From an uncultured Bacteroidales bacterium (GTDB taxonomy: Bacteria > Bacteroidota > Bacteroidia > Bacteroidales > UBA932), in assembly GCA_947168525.1 (NCBI GenBank), contig CAMVMG010000004.1, positions 62,001 to 126,000 of the forward strand: a stretch of DNA of 64,000 nt, written 5' to 3'. Shown here piece by piece: positions 26,234 through 34,762 of this stretch. Under the pieces are notes generated by a model, which had not been told where the DNA came from, did no database searches, and worked only from the letters and a program-made list of their open reading frames with translations. Numbering within the stretch: the stretch's first letter is position 1; each line of letters starts with the position of its first letter. Position numbers and translations under genes: made by a program.

Positions 26234-29200
26234 CTATTCTGCCGGAATCAGAAGGACGGGACCCACCAGGCCGGAATCGTACAGCGGTTCATCGGGACGG
26301 TAGAAATAGGATACGGTAAATACCGTCTTTCCGTCGTCGGGTTTGGGCTCGCCGCGCAAATACCAGTCAGGAACAGCCGTATTGTCCATACCGCTGCGCG
26401 GATAGATGTCCGGCGTCTGTGCATCGCCGATAAGGCGGTTGGTCCAGAGGTTGGCGACTTCAATCTCCAGCTCATTGGTTCCGGCGATGAGGGCGTCGGT
26501 CACGTCCACCCGGTAAGGGGCTTTCCACAGAACGCCCAGGTCCTTGCCGTTCAGCCTTACGCGGGCGATCACGTATACCTGGCCCAGATCCAGGCTCAGA
26601 CGCTTGCCCTTCAGTTCTTTCTTGTCCAGTTTGAAGCCGGTCTTGTAGGTAGCCGTGCCCGAGAAGTATTTCACACCTTCCTCCGGGCAGTCCTGCAAAG
26701 GTATCAGCCGGTCCATGACAATCTGGCCGGGAGCGCCCAGTTTCTCCGGGAAACGGACTGTCCAGCCGCCAGCGGTCAGGTCCCTGGCCCCTGCGGGGAC
26801 CTTTCCACAGGGGGCACCCTTGGCGAATTCGGCCTTGATTTCCGCCGGGGTAAGACAATGGTCCACTATGGTATAGCCGGAGAAGTCGCCTTCGAAAGCC
26901 AGGTTGTTGTTAGATACGGGGATATCCTTATAGGTAGGATGCACCGTAAGGCCCGAAGCCTTGCCGCTGCCCTTCCATTCGCCATTCACATATAGCGAGG
27001 GAACCCCTTCCCTGTATACCAGCGCCACATGGTTCCAGCTGTTGATTTTCCCGGAGGAAGTGAGCACCGGTGCCGCCGCTCCTGCGCCACTGCGTTCCAG
27101 CACAGTGACACCCGAGCGTGTCGCGATGATGCCGGCTACGGCATGGCCCTTGCCGTACATCCGGGATGCATCGCCCAGCGTGTAAGGGACAGAGCCGCCG
27201 CCAGAGGGGCCGAAACGGGCCGTATTGCCGCCCGGAATGCTGCTGTTGGCTTCGGGACGGATCCACAGGCTGATGGTGAAACTGTCGTGTACGTCGGCGT
27301 ACAGACCGCCCTTCCGCCGGGGATAGACCGGCAGGTTTTTCACCCCGGCCCCTGCTTTCTCGCGGAACACCACGAACCATGAGCCCACCGGGTCGAAATG
27401 GATGGGGACCCGGATCCGGCCGTCGGGAAGCACCTCATAGATATCCAGTTTCTTCACAATGCCCTTGTCCGCATCCCACAGTTCGGGACGGCGGCCATCA
27501 GCGCGGAAGGTCACTATCAGGTCCTCTTCGCTACGGCGATGGTTAGCCAGGAAGTACACATCGGTACCGTCCACGTTGCGGTGGATAAAGTTCACCGGAG
27601 CATCTTCCAGGAAGGAGTATTCAACGTCCGGGACAATACCAGCTGCATCCAGGGCTTCCTGCACCTGGGCAGAGGCATACACGCGGGCGCTGCCCCAGAT
27701 TTTCTCTACCAGGGCCTGGAACTCGGCTTTCTCGGCCTCGGAGCTCAGGTTGGGGGTGGTCGTGGGGGCGCTACCGCATACATAGCCGCCGGACTCCACA
27801 TACTGTCCGATCTTGCGGAGCACCGGAAGGGTCATCTTGCGGCCATAGGGCATCTCCTGCAGCAGAAGCAGACGGTAGCGGACCGCTCCGTCGGCGCTCA
27901 AGAGACTGCCCTTGTCCACCTTCACAGCGTCCAGGAACATCTCGGCATTGGCCTGGTCGCCCCAGTAACTGTACGGGAGCTCCGGATTCCAGGCGCTATG
28001 TGAACCGCCGGGGACGTCCTCGCTCACCAGATACAGGACATCGGCAACGATGGACCCCTGCTGCAGAAGATACTGGCTGCGGGCCACATACTTGAGCCAC
28101 TGGCGGCCCATCTCCCACCAGGTGTTGGTGCGGTCGAAGTGGAAGCCTATATTGCCCATGGACATGCCCGGAGCCACGTTCACGTTGGGCTGATGGACAA
28201 AGCGGTGGAAGATAAAGCGGTTCAGGCCCATGGTCCAGGCATCGTCGCCCTGGGCCTTCAATGAATAAGGGTAGTTCTGCCAACCGGCATCGGCCTGCCA
28301 GCCGCTGAAAGACTCTGCGCCCACCACCTGGTTTCCGCCCTCAAGCCGGTTACCGTTCACGTGGGCGATGGAGGAGACCATCTTCAGGGTCTGGCGGTCC
28401 TGGTGGGTACGCACCCAGAATTCTCCCATGGGGATATCGGCCCGCGAACCCATCTGCATCTCGTCGAAGACAGACGAAATATAGGGTTCGTTATACAACA
28501 AGAGACCGTGCTCGTGGAGCAACTCGGCAAAGTAGCCGCCGTAGTTGTCGGCAAAAAGGTCGGCGCAGGTGCGGCGGAAGTCCCATAGGAAACGGTCTGT
28601 GACATCCTCACTCACGACATATTTACCCACAAGGGCGGGCAGATAGGCGGTAAGGTCGTAGCCGCGACGGGTCTTGAACTCTTCGCGCATCTTGGGCGTC
28701 CAGTTGGAATTGCCGCACTCGTAGCTGTCGATGAGCATGCCGGCACCGCTCAAACCGGCTGTTTTCTCCAATTCGGCCATCAGGCGCGGATACAGCCAGT
28801 CAAAATGGTATTTAAGGGCTTCCTTGCTGAACTTGTCAATTTCCAGGCCGTCGCCCACCGTGGAACTGGCCTTGGTGTGGCGGTCCACAGGCACATAGCC
28901 TACCCGCAGGATAGACCAATCCCCTGAGGGAGCATCCCAAACCAGATGGCCATCTTTCACAAAGCGGGTGATATCCATAACTTTGTCAGGATCAATGGCA
29001 TATTCGGCCGGAACATCCTTGGGAGCCGCCGATGCTGCATTGGAGTTAAAGAAGCCAAAGCCGAAGTTGCCGGCCGCCCGCATCTCATAATCGGCCTTGC
29101 GCAGGAAACCGTCGTCCATGGGAGCGCCCGAAAACTGCAGTCCCTCCAGGATTACGGTGGCATCGGCCCCGGCCTCAATCTTAGCATAGCGGAAAGTCTG

Positions 29201-30049
29201 GGCCGGGAAAGTAGCATAGGAAACGGCGCCCAGCAGGATGGTGATATCTTTGGGCTGGCTCCAGTTCAGGCCATCAGAGGAGAAACTGAGCCGGGGGGCA
29301 TTGCCCACCTGGGGGCCGCCGAAACCTTCCTGCATGCTGTGCAACTCTTCCGCTGTCATGGGAGGCATCACATTGCGGATAAAGCCACGGAGGGTTTGCG
29401 CCATTACAGGAGCGTCAAACTCCAACAGCAACTCTTTTGTAAAATGAAGCTCGTTCCGCTGATTCATGGAAAGGAGGGCGGGATCCACGGCCTTCCCATC
29501 CAGGGTAGCTTTGTTCAGATGATTCTCCACCAGGGCTTCATCTTTGGTGGAAGGCCAGGCAATCACCACCTCGTCCCAGTAATGGTCCAGTTCTTTGGTG
29601 GGCTGCGGAAGCATCATATCCACCTTTTTCCCACCCTTTACAAAGGCCTCGCTCCAGGAAACCTGTTTGCCGGCCTGCTCGGGAGTAATCCAAAAACCGC
29701 CGGAAGAAGACCAGCCCGGGCAGTTGTGCATATCGAATTCCAATCCCAGGCGGCGGCATTCGCGGATGGCGTGATTCATGAGGCTGTACCACTGGTCCGA
29801 AGCGTATCCCACCGGTCCCGGCTGCAGAATATCAACATTGAAAGCCTGCACACCACCCACACCGGCTGCGGCCATGGCTTCCAGGTCGGCGGTAATACCT
29901 TCCTTGGATACGTGACCATTCATCCAGTGCCACCAAGTGAAGGGCTTAGCCGACGAAGGAGGGTTCCGGAACGCCTGTTCCAACTGATCCTGGGCTTCTA
30001 AGCTTATGGCCATTCCCAAGACCATCAAAAAACAAAGGAATCGCTTCAT
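26234..30049 (-). CDS. GH106-type alpha-L-rhamnosidase with LamG-like insert (copy C)
   Basis: The largest GH106 relative here, 1271 residues; signal [19 protein letters not shown]. It has the family start ([17 protein letters not shown]) and conserved [14 protein letters not shown]. The pocket segment reads [18 protein letters not shown] instead of the ESHE-type segment of copies A, B, D and E. It lacks their discoidin-like domain pattern. A concanavalin/LamG-like domain is inserted at about 915-1072 ([17 protein letters not shown], then [20 protein letters not shown]), before the C-terminal jelly roll ([14 protein letters not shown]). The start at 30049 gives a good signal peptide. It is the first gene of the operon running to 18069. 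The substrate probably differs from that of the other copies. Confidence 0.83.
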   Translation of the reverse strand: MKRFLCFLMVLGMAISLEAQDQLEQAFRNPPSSAKPFTWWHWMNGHVSKEGITADLEAMAAAGVGGVQAFNVDILQPGPVGYASDQWYSLMNHAIRECRRLGLEFDMHNCPGWSSSGGFWITPEQAGKQVSWSEAFVKGGKKVDMMLPQPTKELDHYWDEVVIAWPSTKDEALVENHLNKATLDGKAVDPALLSMNQRNELHFTKELLLEFDAPVMAQTLRGFIRNVMPPMTAEELHSMQEGFGGPQVGNAPRLSFSSDGLNWSQPKDITILLGAVSYATFPAQTFRYAKIEAGADATVILEGLQFSGAPMDDGFLRKADYEMRAAGNFGFGFFNSNAASAAPKDVPAEYAIDPDKVMDITRFVKDGHLVWDAPSGDWSILRVGYVPVDRHTKASSTVGDGLEIDKFSKEALKYHFDWLYPRLMAELEKTAGLSGAGMLIDSYECGNSNWTPKMREEFKTRRGYDLTAYLPALVGKYVVSEDVTDRFLWDFRRTCADLFADNYGGYFAELLHEHGLLLYNEPYISSVFDEMQMGSRADIPMGEFWVRTHQDRQTLKMVSSIAHVNGNRLEGGNQVVGAESFSGWQADAGWQNYPYSLKAQGDDAWTMGLNRFIFHRFVHQPNVNVAPGMSMGNIGFHFDRTNTWWEMGRQWLKYVARSQYLLQQGSIVADVLYLVSEDVPGGSHSAWNPELPYSYWGDQANAEMFLDAVKVDKGSLLSADGAVRYRLLLLQEMPYGRKMTLPVLRKIGQYVESGGYVCGSAPTTTPNLSSEAEKAEFQALVEKIWGSARVYASAQVQEALDAAGIVPDVEYSFLEDAPVNFIHRNVDGTDVYFLANHRRSEEDLIVTFRADGRRPELWDADKGIVKKLDIYEVLPDGRIRVPIHFDPVGSWFVVFREKAGAGVKNLPVYPRRKGGLYADVHDSFTISLWIRPEANSSIPGGNTARFGPSGGGSVPYTLGDASRMYGKGHAVAGIIATRSGVTVLERSGAGAAAPVLTSSGKINSWNHVALVYREGVPSLYVNGEWKGSGKASGLTVHPTYKDIPVSNNNLAFEGDFSGYTIVDHCLTPAEIKAEFAKGAPCGKVPAGARDLTAGGWTVRFPEKLGAPGQIVMDRLIPLQDCPEEGVKYFSGTATYKTGFKLDKKELKGKRLSLDLGQVYVIARVRLNGKDLGVLWKAPYRVDVTDALIAGTNELEIEVANLWTNRLIGDAQTPDIYPRSGMDNTAVPDWYLRGEPKPDDGKTVFTVSYFYRPDEPLYDSGLVGPVLLIPAE

Positions 30050-30071
30050 AATAGTATTATTTAGGGTCATA

Positions 30072-30079
30072 CAAAAATA
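30072..30079 (-). promoter_or_regulatory. -7 box of the GH106 C operon
   Basis: Minus-strand TATTTTTG (perfect TAnnTTTG) ends 22 nt before the ATG at 30049. No good -33 box is seen at 19-21 bp. It lies just behind the terminator of the upstream operon, so the two operons look independent. Confidence 0.5.
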
Positions 30080-30142
30080 ACAATACTCCTACGATGGGAT
30101 ATATCGCTATCTTGATTCTTCATGGCAAATTCTTCAGAATCG

Positions 30143-30175
30143 AAAAAAAGGGCAGGATGTTTGTGCATCCTGCCC
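30143..30175 (-). terminator. Strong intrinsic terminator of the 38066-30201 operon
   Basis: Perfect 10-bp stem (GGGCAGGATG at 30150-30159, CATCCTGCCC at 30166-30175), 6-nt loop, followed on the minus strand by seven T (plus 30143-30149). It starts 25 nt behind the stop codon of the ceramidase-like gene. Confidence 0.88.
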
Positions 30176-30200
30176 TCATTTGAGATTTTGGAATATCTTT

Positions 30201-31547
30201 TTATTTGGCCTCCTTCACAAGCCGCTTGGCGGCCTCCGTGATGGCCTTTTCGGCATGACCCGGCTGCAGGCGGGAGCCGATTACCTGGAAAGTCAGGTGG
30301 TGGGCAGCGTTGTCGGAGTAGATATATCCACTCTCGAAGGGGCCGTCGGCCAGGGTGACAACCATGAGTTTGGACAGGGGCATTTCATGCTTGATCCGGT
30401 AGCCGATCTCGGTATAGATTTCACCGCTCACGCTCACCAGGCCAATGTCGCCGATCTGCACAAAACCTACGCCGATGTGCACGTCGGGAGCAGGCTTGTA
30501 ACCAGGGTCGTAGTTCTCGCGGCCTTCCTTGTCGATGCGCTCGCGGCCGGGCACGGTAACGACCGTCTCGGCACCTTTGATGACAGGGTTCACCTCGTAC
30601 TGCGTGTCGTAGAGCATGATCTCGATGGCCTTGAAGCCCACGGCGTTGCCCAGCATGCGCACATACTCGTCCTTGCGGTCGATCATGGCCTTGTGCAGGG
30701 GCAGCTGCTCCTTGGAAACGGCCTTGTTCTCAAAACTGGGGTTCCCCTTGGTGAACACCTTCGGGGCCACCACCGCCTTTACCTGATTGGTCTCCTGGAA
30801 CACCTGCGTATAGGCCAGCTTGGGATTCACGTCACCGGAAGCGCCCTGGCTGAAGACAGCGATGGTCTTCTCGCCGAACACCTTTTCAATGAGGTTGCAG
30901 GCGTCGCCGGGGAAGTCGGCGCTCACCACACCGCTCATGAAGAAGTTCACCGGGTGCATGCCGTAGTTCATGTAAACGGCGATGGGAACGTCGTCATTGT
31001 CGATGAAGGTGATTACGGTGAGGTCTTTGTCGCAGGGGGCCGTCCAGTTGGCGGCCTGCTCCCACTCCTGCCGGTCGTTGTAATTGTCGCGGTTCACGTT
31101 GATGTCCAGCGGGCGCTTGCCGAATCCCACGCGGGCCGGGCGGGCTGCGGCTTTGGCCTCATCCACCGCTTTCACGATGGCTTCCTGCACCTGGCTCTGG
31201 GAAGGCTTGTTGTCCGCGCCGATGCCGGCGGTGCCGCCACTGTGGGTGTGGGTGCTGGAGATAATGAAGTTCTCGAAAGGAACTCCGGTGGAGGCGGAGC
31301 TGCGGCGCATCACTTCGTTGAGGTCGTGGCAGTGGGTGTCCATCCCCACGATAGCCGTGGCATTCTTGCCGTCAGAGACATAGATGGCACGCACATAGAG
31401 CTTTCCCCGGATGATGTCGGTCTCATTGATGAGGTCGCTTTCCTTGGGGGTAATGTCCACCTTGGCGGCACCAGCCACCAGTTGCTGGGCGGAGGCGATG
31501 CCTGCAGAGAGGCATACAATGGCTAACAAAGAAACAATCTTTTTCAT
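30201..31547 (-). CDS. Neutral ceramidase N-terminal domain-like hydrolase (copy 2)
   Basis: Secreted 448-residue protein with signal MKKIVSLLAIVCLSAGIASA. It has the same layout as copy 1: GAAKVDITP, MDTHCHDLNE, IISSTHTHSGG, MNYGMHPVNFFMSG, VSADFPGDACN and a C-terminal GPFESGYIYSDNAAHHLTF. The segment around MNYGMHPVNFFMSGVVSADF is nearly identical to copy 1 even in nucleotides, so the two are recent relatives. Here the HCH and THTHS metal-binding candidates are intact. It is the last gene of the operon, 39 nt behind the MFS transporter and in front of a strong terminator. Family members are amidohydrolases of ceramides; the substrate in this sugar-related setting is unknown. Confidence 0.74.
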   Translation of the reverse strand: MKKIVSLLAIVCLSAGIASAQQLVAGAAKVDITPKESDLINETDIIRGKLYVRAIYVSDGKNATAIVGMDTHCHDLNEVMRRSSASTGVPFENFIISSTHTHSGGTAGIGADNKPSQSQVQEAIVKAVDEAKAAARPARVGFGKRPLDINVNRDNYNDRQEWEQAANWTAPCDKDLTVITFIDNDDVPIAVYMNYGMHPVNFFMSGVVSADFPGDACNLIEKVFGEKTIAVFSQGASGDVNPKLAYTQVFQETNQVKAVVAPKVFTKGNPSFENKAVSKEQLPLHKAMIDRKDEYVRMLGNAVGFKAIEIMLYDTQYEVNPVIKGAETVVTVPGRERIDKEGRENYDPGYKPAPDVHIGVGFVQIGDIGLVSVSGEIYTEIGYRIKHEMPLSKLMVVTLADGPFESGYIYSDNAAHHLTFQVIGSRLQPGHAEKAITEAAKRLVKEAK

Positions 31548-31586
31548 ACTATTACTTGGTTTGATACAAAAGATATATGTCATAAA

Positions 31587-32813
31587 CTACTTTTTCACCA
31601 GCGAAGAGAACACCACGGACAGTACGATTCCCGCCGCCGCCAGTCCCATGGCTATCAGGAAGGCCGAAGAGTAGGCACCCGTAGACCCCAGGATGGAACG
31701 GCAGACAGTAGGGCCGAAATAGCCCGCCACCGCAAAGCCGATGAACATGATGCCGTAATTGACGCTGTTATTCCTGAGACCGAACCGGTCGGCCGTAAAT
31801 CCGGGATACACCCCCATGAGCGCCCCGAAGCACAGGCCGATGCAGGATACCGCCACCATGAACAGTAGCGTATTCCCCGTTCCGGTGAGGAAAAGCAGTC
31901 CCAGGCCGATCATCTCCAGCACGAAAGCCCCGCGCAGCACGGCGATGCGGCCGAACCGGTCCGACAGCGTACCGGCCACGATGCGTCCGGCCGCATTGAA
32001 AAGCGCCAGCACGGAAACCGCCGTAGCGGCCATGGCGGCACTCATCCCGGTAATGGACTGAGCCATGGGCGAAGCCTGGGATGTAATCATCAGGCCGCTG
32101 AACGCCCCGCAGGTGAGCATCACGATCATCACGTAAAAAACGGGATCGGAAAGCATCTGCTTCCAGTTTTTGTCGGCCTTTCCCCCAACCGCGCGCTGAG
32201 CCGGAACATATCCTTCAGGAGCATAGCCCTGCGGGCATTTGACCACGAAAATGGAACTGACCAGGATCACCGCCAGGAACACGCCGCCGAGGATCAGGAA
32301 ACTGGAGCTCACGCCCACGCGCTGGATCAGCGCATTCGCGACGGGTGGAATCAGCACGGAACTGAGGCCGTACGTGGCGGTGGCGATGCCGCCCACCAGC
32401 CCTTTCTTGTCCGGGAAAAACTTCACGGAATTGCTGATAGTAGCCCCGTACGCCATGCCCAGCCCCAAGCCAAGGACAAGGCCGTACGTAACTATGAGCC
32501 CGCCCACGCTGGTAGCCAGTCCGGAGAGCATCATGCCCACGCCGAACATGCCGCCACCAACAAGCAGCACCCCGCGCGGTCCCAGCCGGTCGTTGATGAA
32601 CCCGCCGGAAATCATGGTAATGGGGCCCACGGCATTGGCAACGGTGAATACGATGGCCAGGTCGGCCGCCGTGACAGGGTGCCCCAGCAGTTCCGTCAAC
32701 TTGGCCCCCAGCGGGGCTGCAAACACGCTCCAGGCATAAATGGAGCCGATACAGAGGTTGATGAGGCAACTAGCCGCCAGCACCACCCATCTCTTTTTGT
32801 CCAGATTCTTCAC
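31587..32813 (-). CDS. MFS transporter, oxalate/formate antiporter (OFA)-like
   Basis: Inner-membrane carrier of 408 residues with about 12 helices. The start is a GTG at 32813 (VKNLDKKRWVVLAASCLINL), 5 nt behind the stop of the ene-reductase gene; the longer open frame reads through that gene and has no membrane character. N-terminal CIGSIYAWSVFAAPLGAKL and loop GGFINDRLGPRG resemble the OFA subfamily, which exchanges small organic acids. A repeat of the loop motif, GTLSDRFGRIAVLRG, marks the second half. Its position between an ene-reductase and a ceramidase-like gene suggests it moves the substrate or product of the reductase. Direction and cargo are unknown. Confidence 0.85.
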   Translation of the reverse strand: MKNLDKKRWVVLAASCLINLCIGSIYAWSVFAAPLGAKLTELLGHPVTAADLAIVFTVANAVGPITMISGGFINDRLGPRGVLLVGGGMFGVGMMLSGLATSVGGLIVTYGLVLGLGLGMAYGATISNSVKFFPDKKGLVGGIATATYGLSSVLIPPVANALIQRVGVSSSFLILGGVFLAVILVSSIFVVKCPQGYAPEGYVPAQRAVGGKADKNWKQMLSDPVFYVMIVMLTCGAFSGLMITSQASPMAQSITGMSAAMAATAVSVLALFNAAGRIVAGTLSDRFGRIAVLRGAFVLEMIGLGLLFLTGTGNTLLFMVAVSCIGLCFGALMGVYPGFTADRFGLRNNSVNYGIMFIGFAVAGYFGPTVCRSILGSTGAYSSAFLIAMGLAAAGIVLSVVFSSLVKK

Positions 32814-32818
32814 TTCGT

Positions 32819-34762
32819 TCAGATATCTAATGCCGCGTGGAAACCTTCGTAGACGGCCTTGGTGATATTGGCCGGCCGCACACAGTCCCCCACCTCGCGG
32901 ACGAAGGGGGCACAGCGACGGAGGGCATCCACATCGGTCCGGTTGGCTCTCTGGCCAACTGCACAGACCACTGTCTTTCCGGGAATGAGCACTTCGGCTC
33001 CGTCCTTGTCTTTGCACAGCAGCCCTTCGGGAGTCACCTTCAGACCGGCCAGGCCGGTATGGGCCGTCACATAGGTTTCGATCTGCTTCATCAGGATGGG
33101 CCGATGGCGGATATTGCAGTCCGGTGCCAGCGTATCGCGCATCTCCACCAGGTGTACCTTCTTCCCTTCCATGCCCAGGTGTACGGCGCATTCACAGCCG
33201 GCCAGGCCGCCGCCCAGCACCACTACCGTGTCGGCCACCTTCTCCTTTTCCAAGTAGTAATTGTTGACAACCACCACATTCTCCCCGTCGATGCCCGGCA
33301 GCGGCGGAACGATGGGACGGGAGCCCACGGCCAGGATGATGGCGTCCGGATGCTCTGCTGCGGCATATTCCGGCGTGACCAGGGTATTCAGGCGGATGTC
33401 CACCCCTTCGGCGCGGGCCTGTTTCTCCAGGGAGAGGCCCAGCCGGTACATTTCGTATTTGAACGGGATGGCCTGCTCGCTTTTGAGGATCCCGCCCAAC
33501 TGGCAGGATTTTTCGCACAGGATCACTTCATGCCCGCGTCTGGCGGCCGTGATGGCGGCTTCCAGACCGGCCACGCCGCCGCCCGCCACCAGCACTTTCT
33601 TCCGGCGAAGGGCCGGCGTTACGTCCATCCCCTCCAGTTCCCGGCCGATGAGCGGGTTCACGGCGCAGCGGCGGGTGAAGGTCGTGGGACGCTCCGCCAT
33701 GCAGGTGTAGCAGCGGAGGCAGCGGACGATGGTGTCCTCGGTCCCGGCCTCCACCTTGGCGGGGAGCAGCGGGTCGGCCAGGAGTTCCCGGGCCATGTAG
33801 ATGACATCGGCCTGGCCCTCTTCCAGGATTCTCTCCATCTGGGCGGGGTCGTTGAGGGCGCCGATGGTGGCTACCGGCTTGGAGACATGCTTCTTGATTT
33901 CTGCGGCCAGATATACGTTGGCACCGTGCTCCGCGAACATCGGCAAGTGCGTGGTGAAGAAGCCGAACTGATAGGAGCCGGCGCTCACATGGATCAGGTC
34001 CACGAGGTCTTCCACGGCCTGTGCGATACGGACGCCTTCTTCCAGGTCGTAACCGCCCTCGAAGCACTCGCTGCCGCTCATGCGGATTTCGATGGGGAAA
34101 CCGGGGCCCACGGCGGCCCGGACAGAGAGCAGCACTTCCCTTACAATCCGTACCCGGTTTTCCAGGGAACCGCCGTACTCGTCGGTGCGATGGTTAAAAT
34201 AGGGCGAGAGGAACTGGTTCAGCAGCCAGCCGTGGCCGGCATGCACCATAATCATCTCATAGCCGGCCCGTTTCGCCAGAGCGGCTTTTTCCCCATAGGC
34301 GCGCACGATATCGGCAATCTGCTCCTTCGAGAGGCCTTTCACCGGGCGGCCGTCGGGGCGGACACCCTCAGAGGGGCCCCATTGGTTCAGGCTGTCCTTC
34401 TTGTTCTTGTCCGACATGTAGGTGCCCGCATACTGCCCGGAATGGGAGAACTCGATGCTGGGCACGGCCCCGTGCCGGCGGATGGCGTCGGCCACGAAGG
34501 TATGGGCGGCAAGGTTCCCCACGGTCTCCAGGTCCAGGTGCAGCATGTGGCTGCCGTCCGTCTCGGGATGCACCACCAGTTCGCTCACAGTCACCGCCGC
34601 AGCACCTCCCCTGGCGCGGAGTTCGTAGAAACCCTGCACACGGGGACCCGGCGAGCAGTCGGCCGTGATGTCGGTGGCACCCATCGGGGCGGAGAACATC
34701 CGGTTGCGGAAGATGGTCCGCCCCAGCTGGATGGGACTGGTGAGAAGCGGGTACTTATTCAT
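32819..34762 (-). CDS. Iron-sulfur flavin ene-reductase (old yellow enzyme / 2-enoate reductase family)
   Basis: Cytoplasmic flavoenzyme of 647 residues with the layout of 2,4-dienoyl-CoA reductase, 2-enoate reductase and BaiCD/BaiH: FMN barrel (1-340), 4Fe-4S site, then FAD and NAD(P)H domains. The barrel shows HAGHGWLLNQFLSPYFNHRT and DEYGGSLENR. The iron-sulfur cysteines are Cys348, 351, 354 and 366 (CLRCYTC, then C); the third is one residue closer than in the CxxCxxxC form. Dinucleotide motifs are VAGGGVAGLEAA (392 on) and VLGGGLAGCECA. Such enzymes reduce C=C bonds next to a carbonyl. Its ATG overlaps the end of GH106 D by 8 bp, and MFS follows after 5 nt. Reduction of an aglycone is inferred from this coupling. 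Confidence 0.86.
   Translation of the reverse strand: MNKYPLLTSPIQLGRTIFRNRMFSAPMGATDITADCSPGPRVQGFYELRARGGAAAVTVSELVVHPETDGSHMLHLDLETVGNLAAHTFVADAIRRHGAVPSIEFSHSGQYAGTYMSDKNKKDSLNQWGPSEGVRPDGRPVKGLSKEQIADIVRAYGEKAALAKRAGYEMIMVHAGHGWLLNQFLSPYFNHRTDEYGGSLENRVRIVREVLLSVRAAVGPGFPIEIRMSGSECFEGGYDLEEGVRIAQAVEDLVDLIHVSAGSYQFGFFTTHLPMFAEHGANVYLAAEIKKHVSKPVATIGALNDPAQMERILEEGQADVIYMARELLADPLLPAKVEAGTEDTIVRCLRCYTCMAERPTTFTRRCAVNPLIGRELEGMDVTPALRRKKVLVAGGGVAGLEAAITAARRGHEVILCEKSCQLGGILKSEQAIPFKYEMYRLGLSLEKQARAEGVDIRLNTLVTPEYAAAEHPDAIILAVGSRPIVPPLPGIDGENVVVVNNYYLEKEKVADTVVVLGGGLAGCECAVHLGMEGKKVHLVEMRDTLAPDCNIRHRPILMKQIETYVTAHTGLAGLKVTPEGLLCKDKDGAEVLIPGKTVVCAVGQRANRTDVDALRRCAPFVREVGDCVRPANITKAVYEGFHAALDI

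Noticed and set aside
24864..31547. Calling the two ceramidase-like proteins true ceramidases
   Set aside because: They are much shorter than characterised enzymes, and copy 1 has changed residues near the metal site. The gene context is carbohydrate-related.
32814..33191. N-terminal extension of the MFS gene to an ATG at 33191
   Set aside because: The extra 126 residues overlap the ene-reductase gene and are not membrane-like. The GTG at 32813 gives the normal OFA-type N-terminus and operon spacing.
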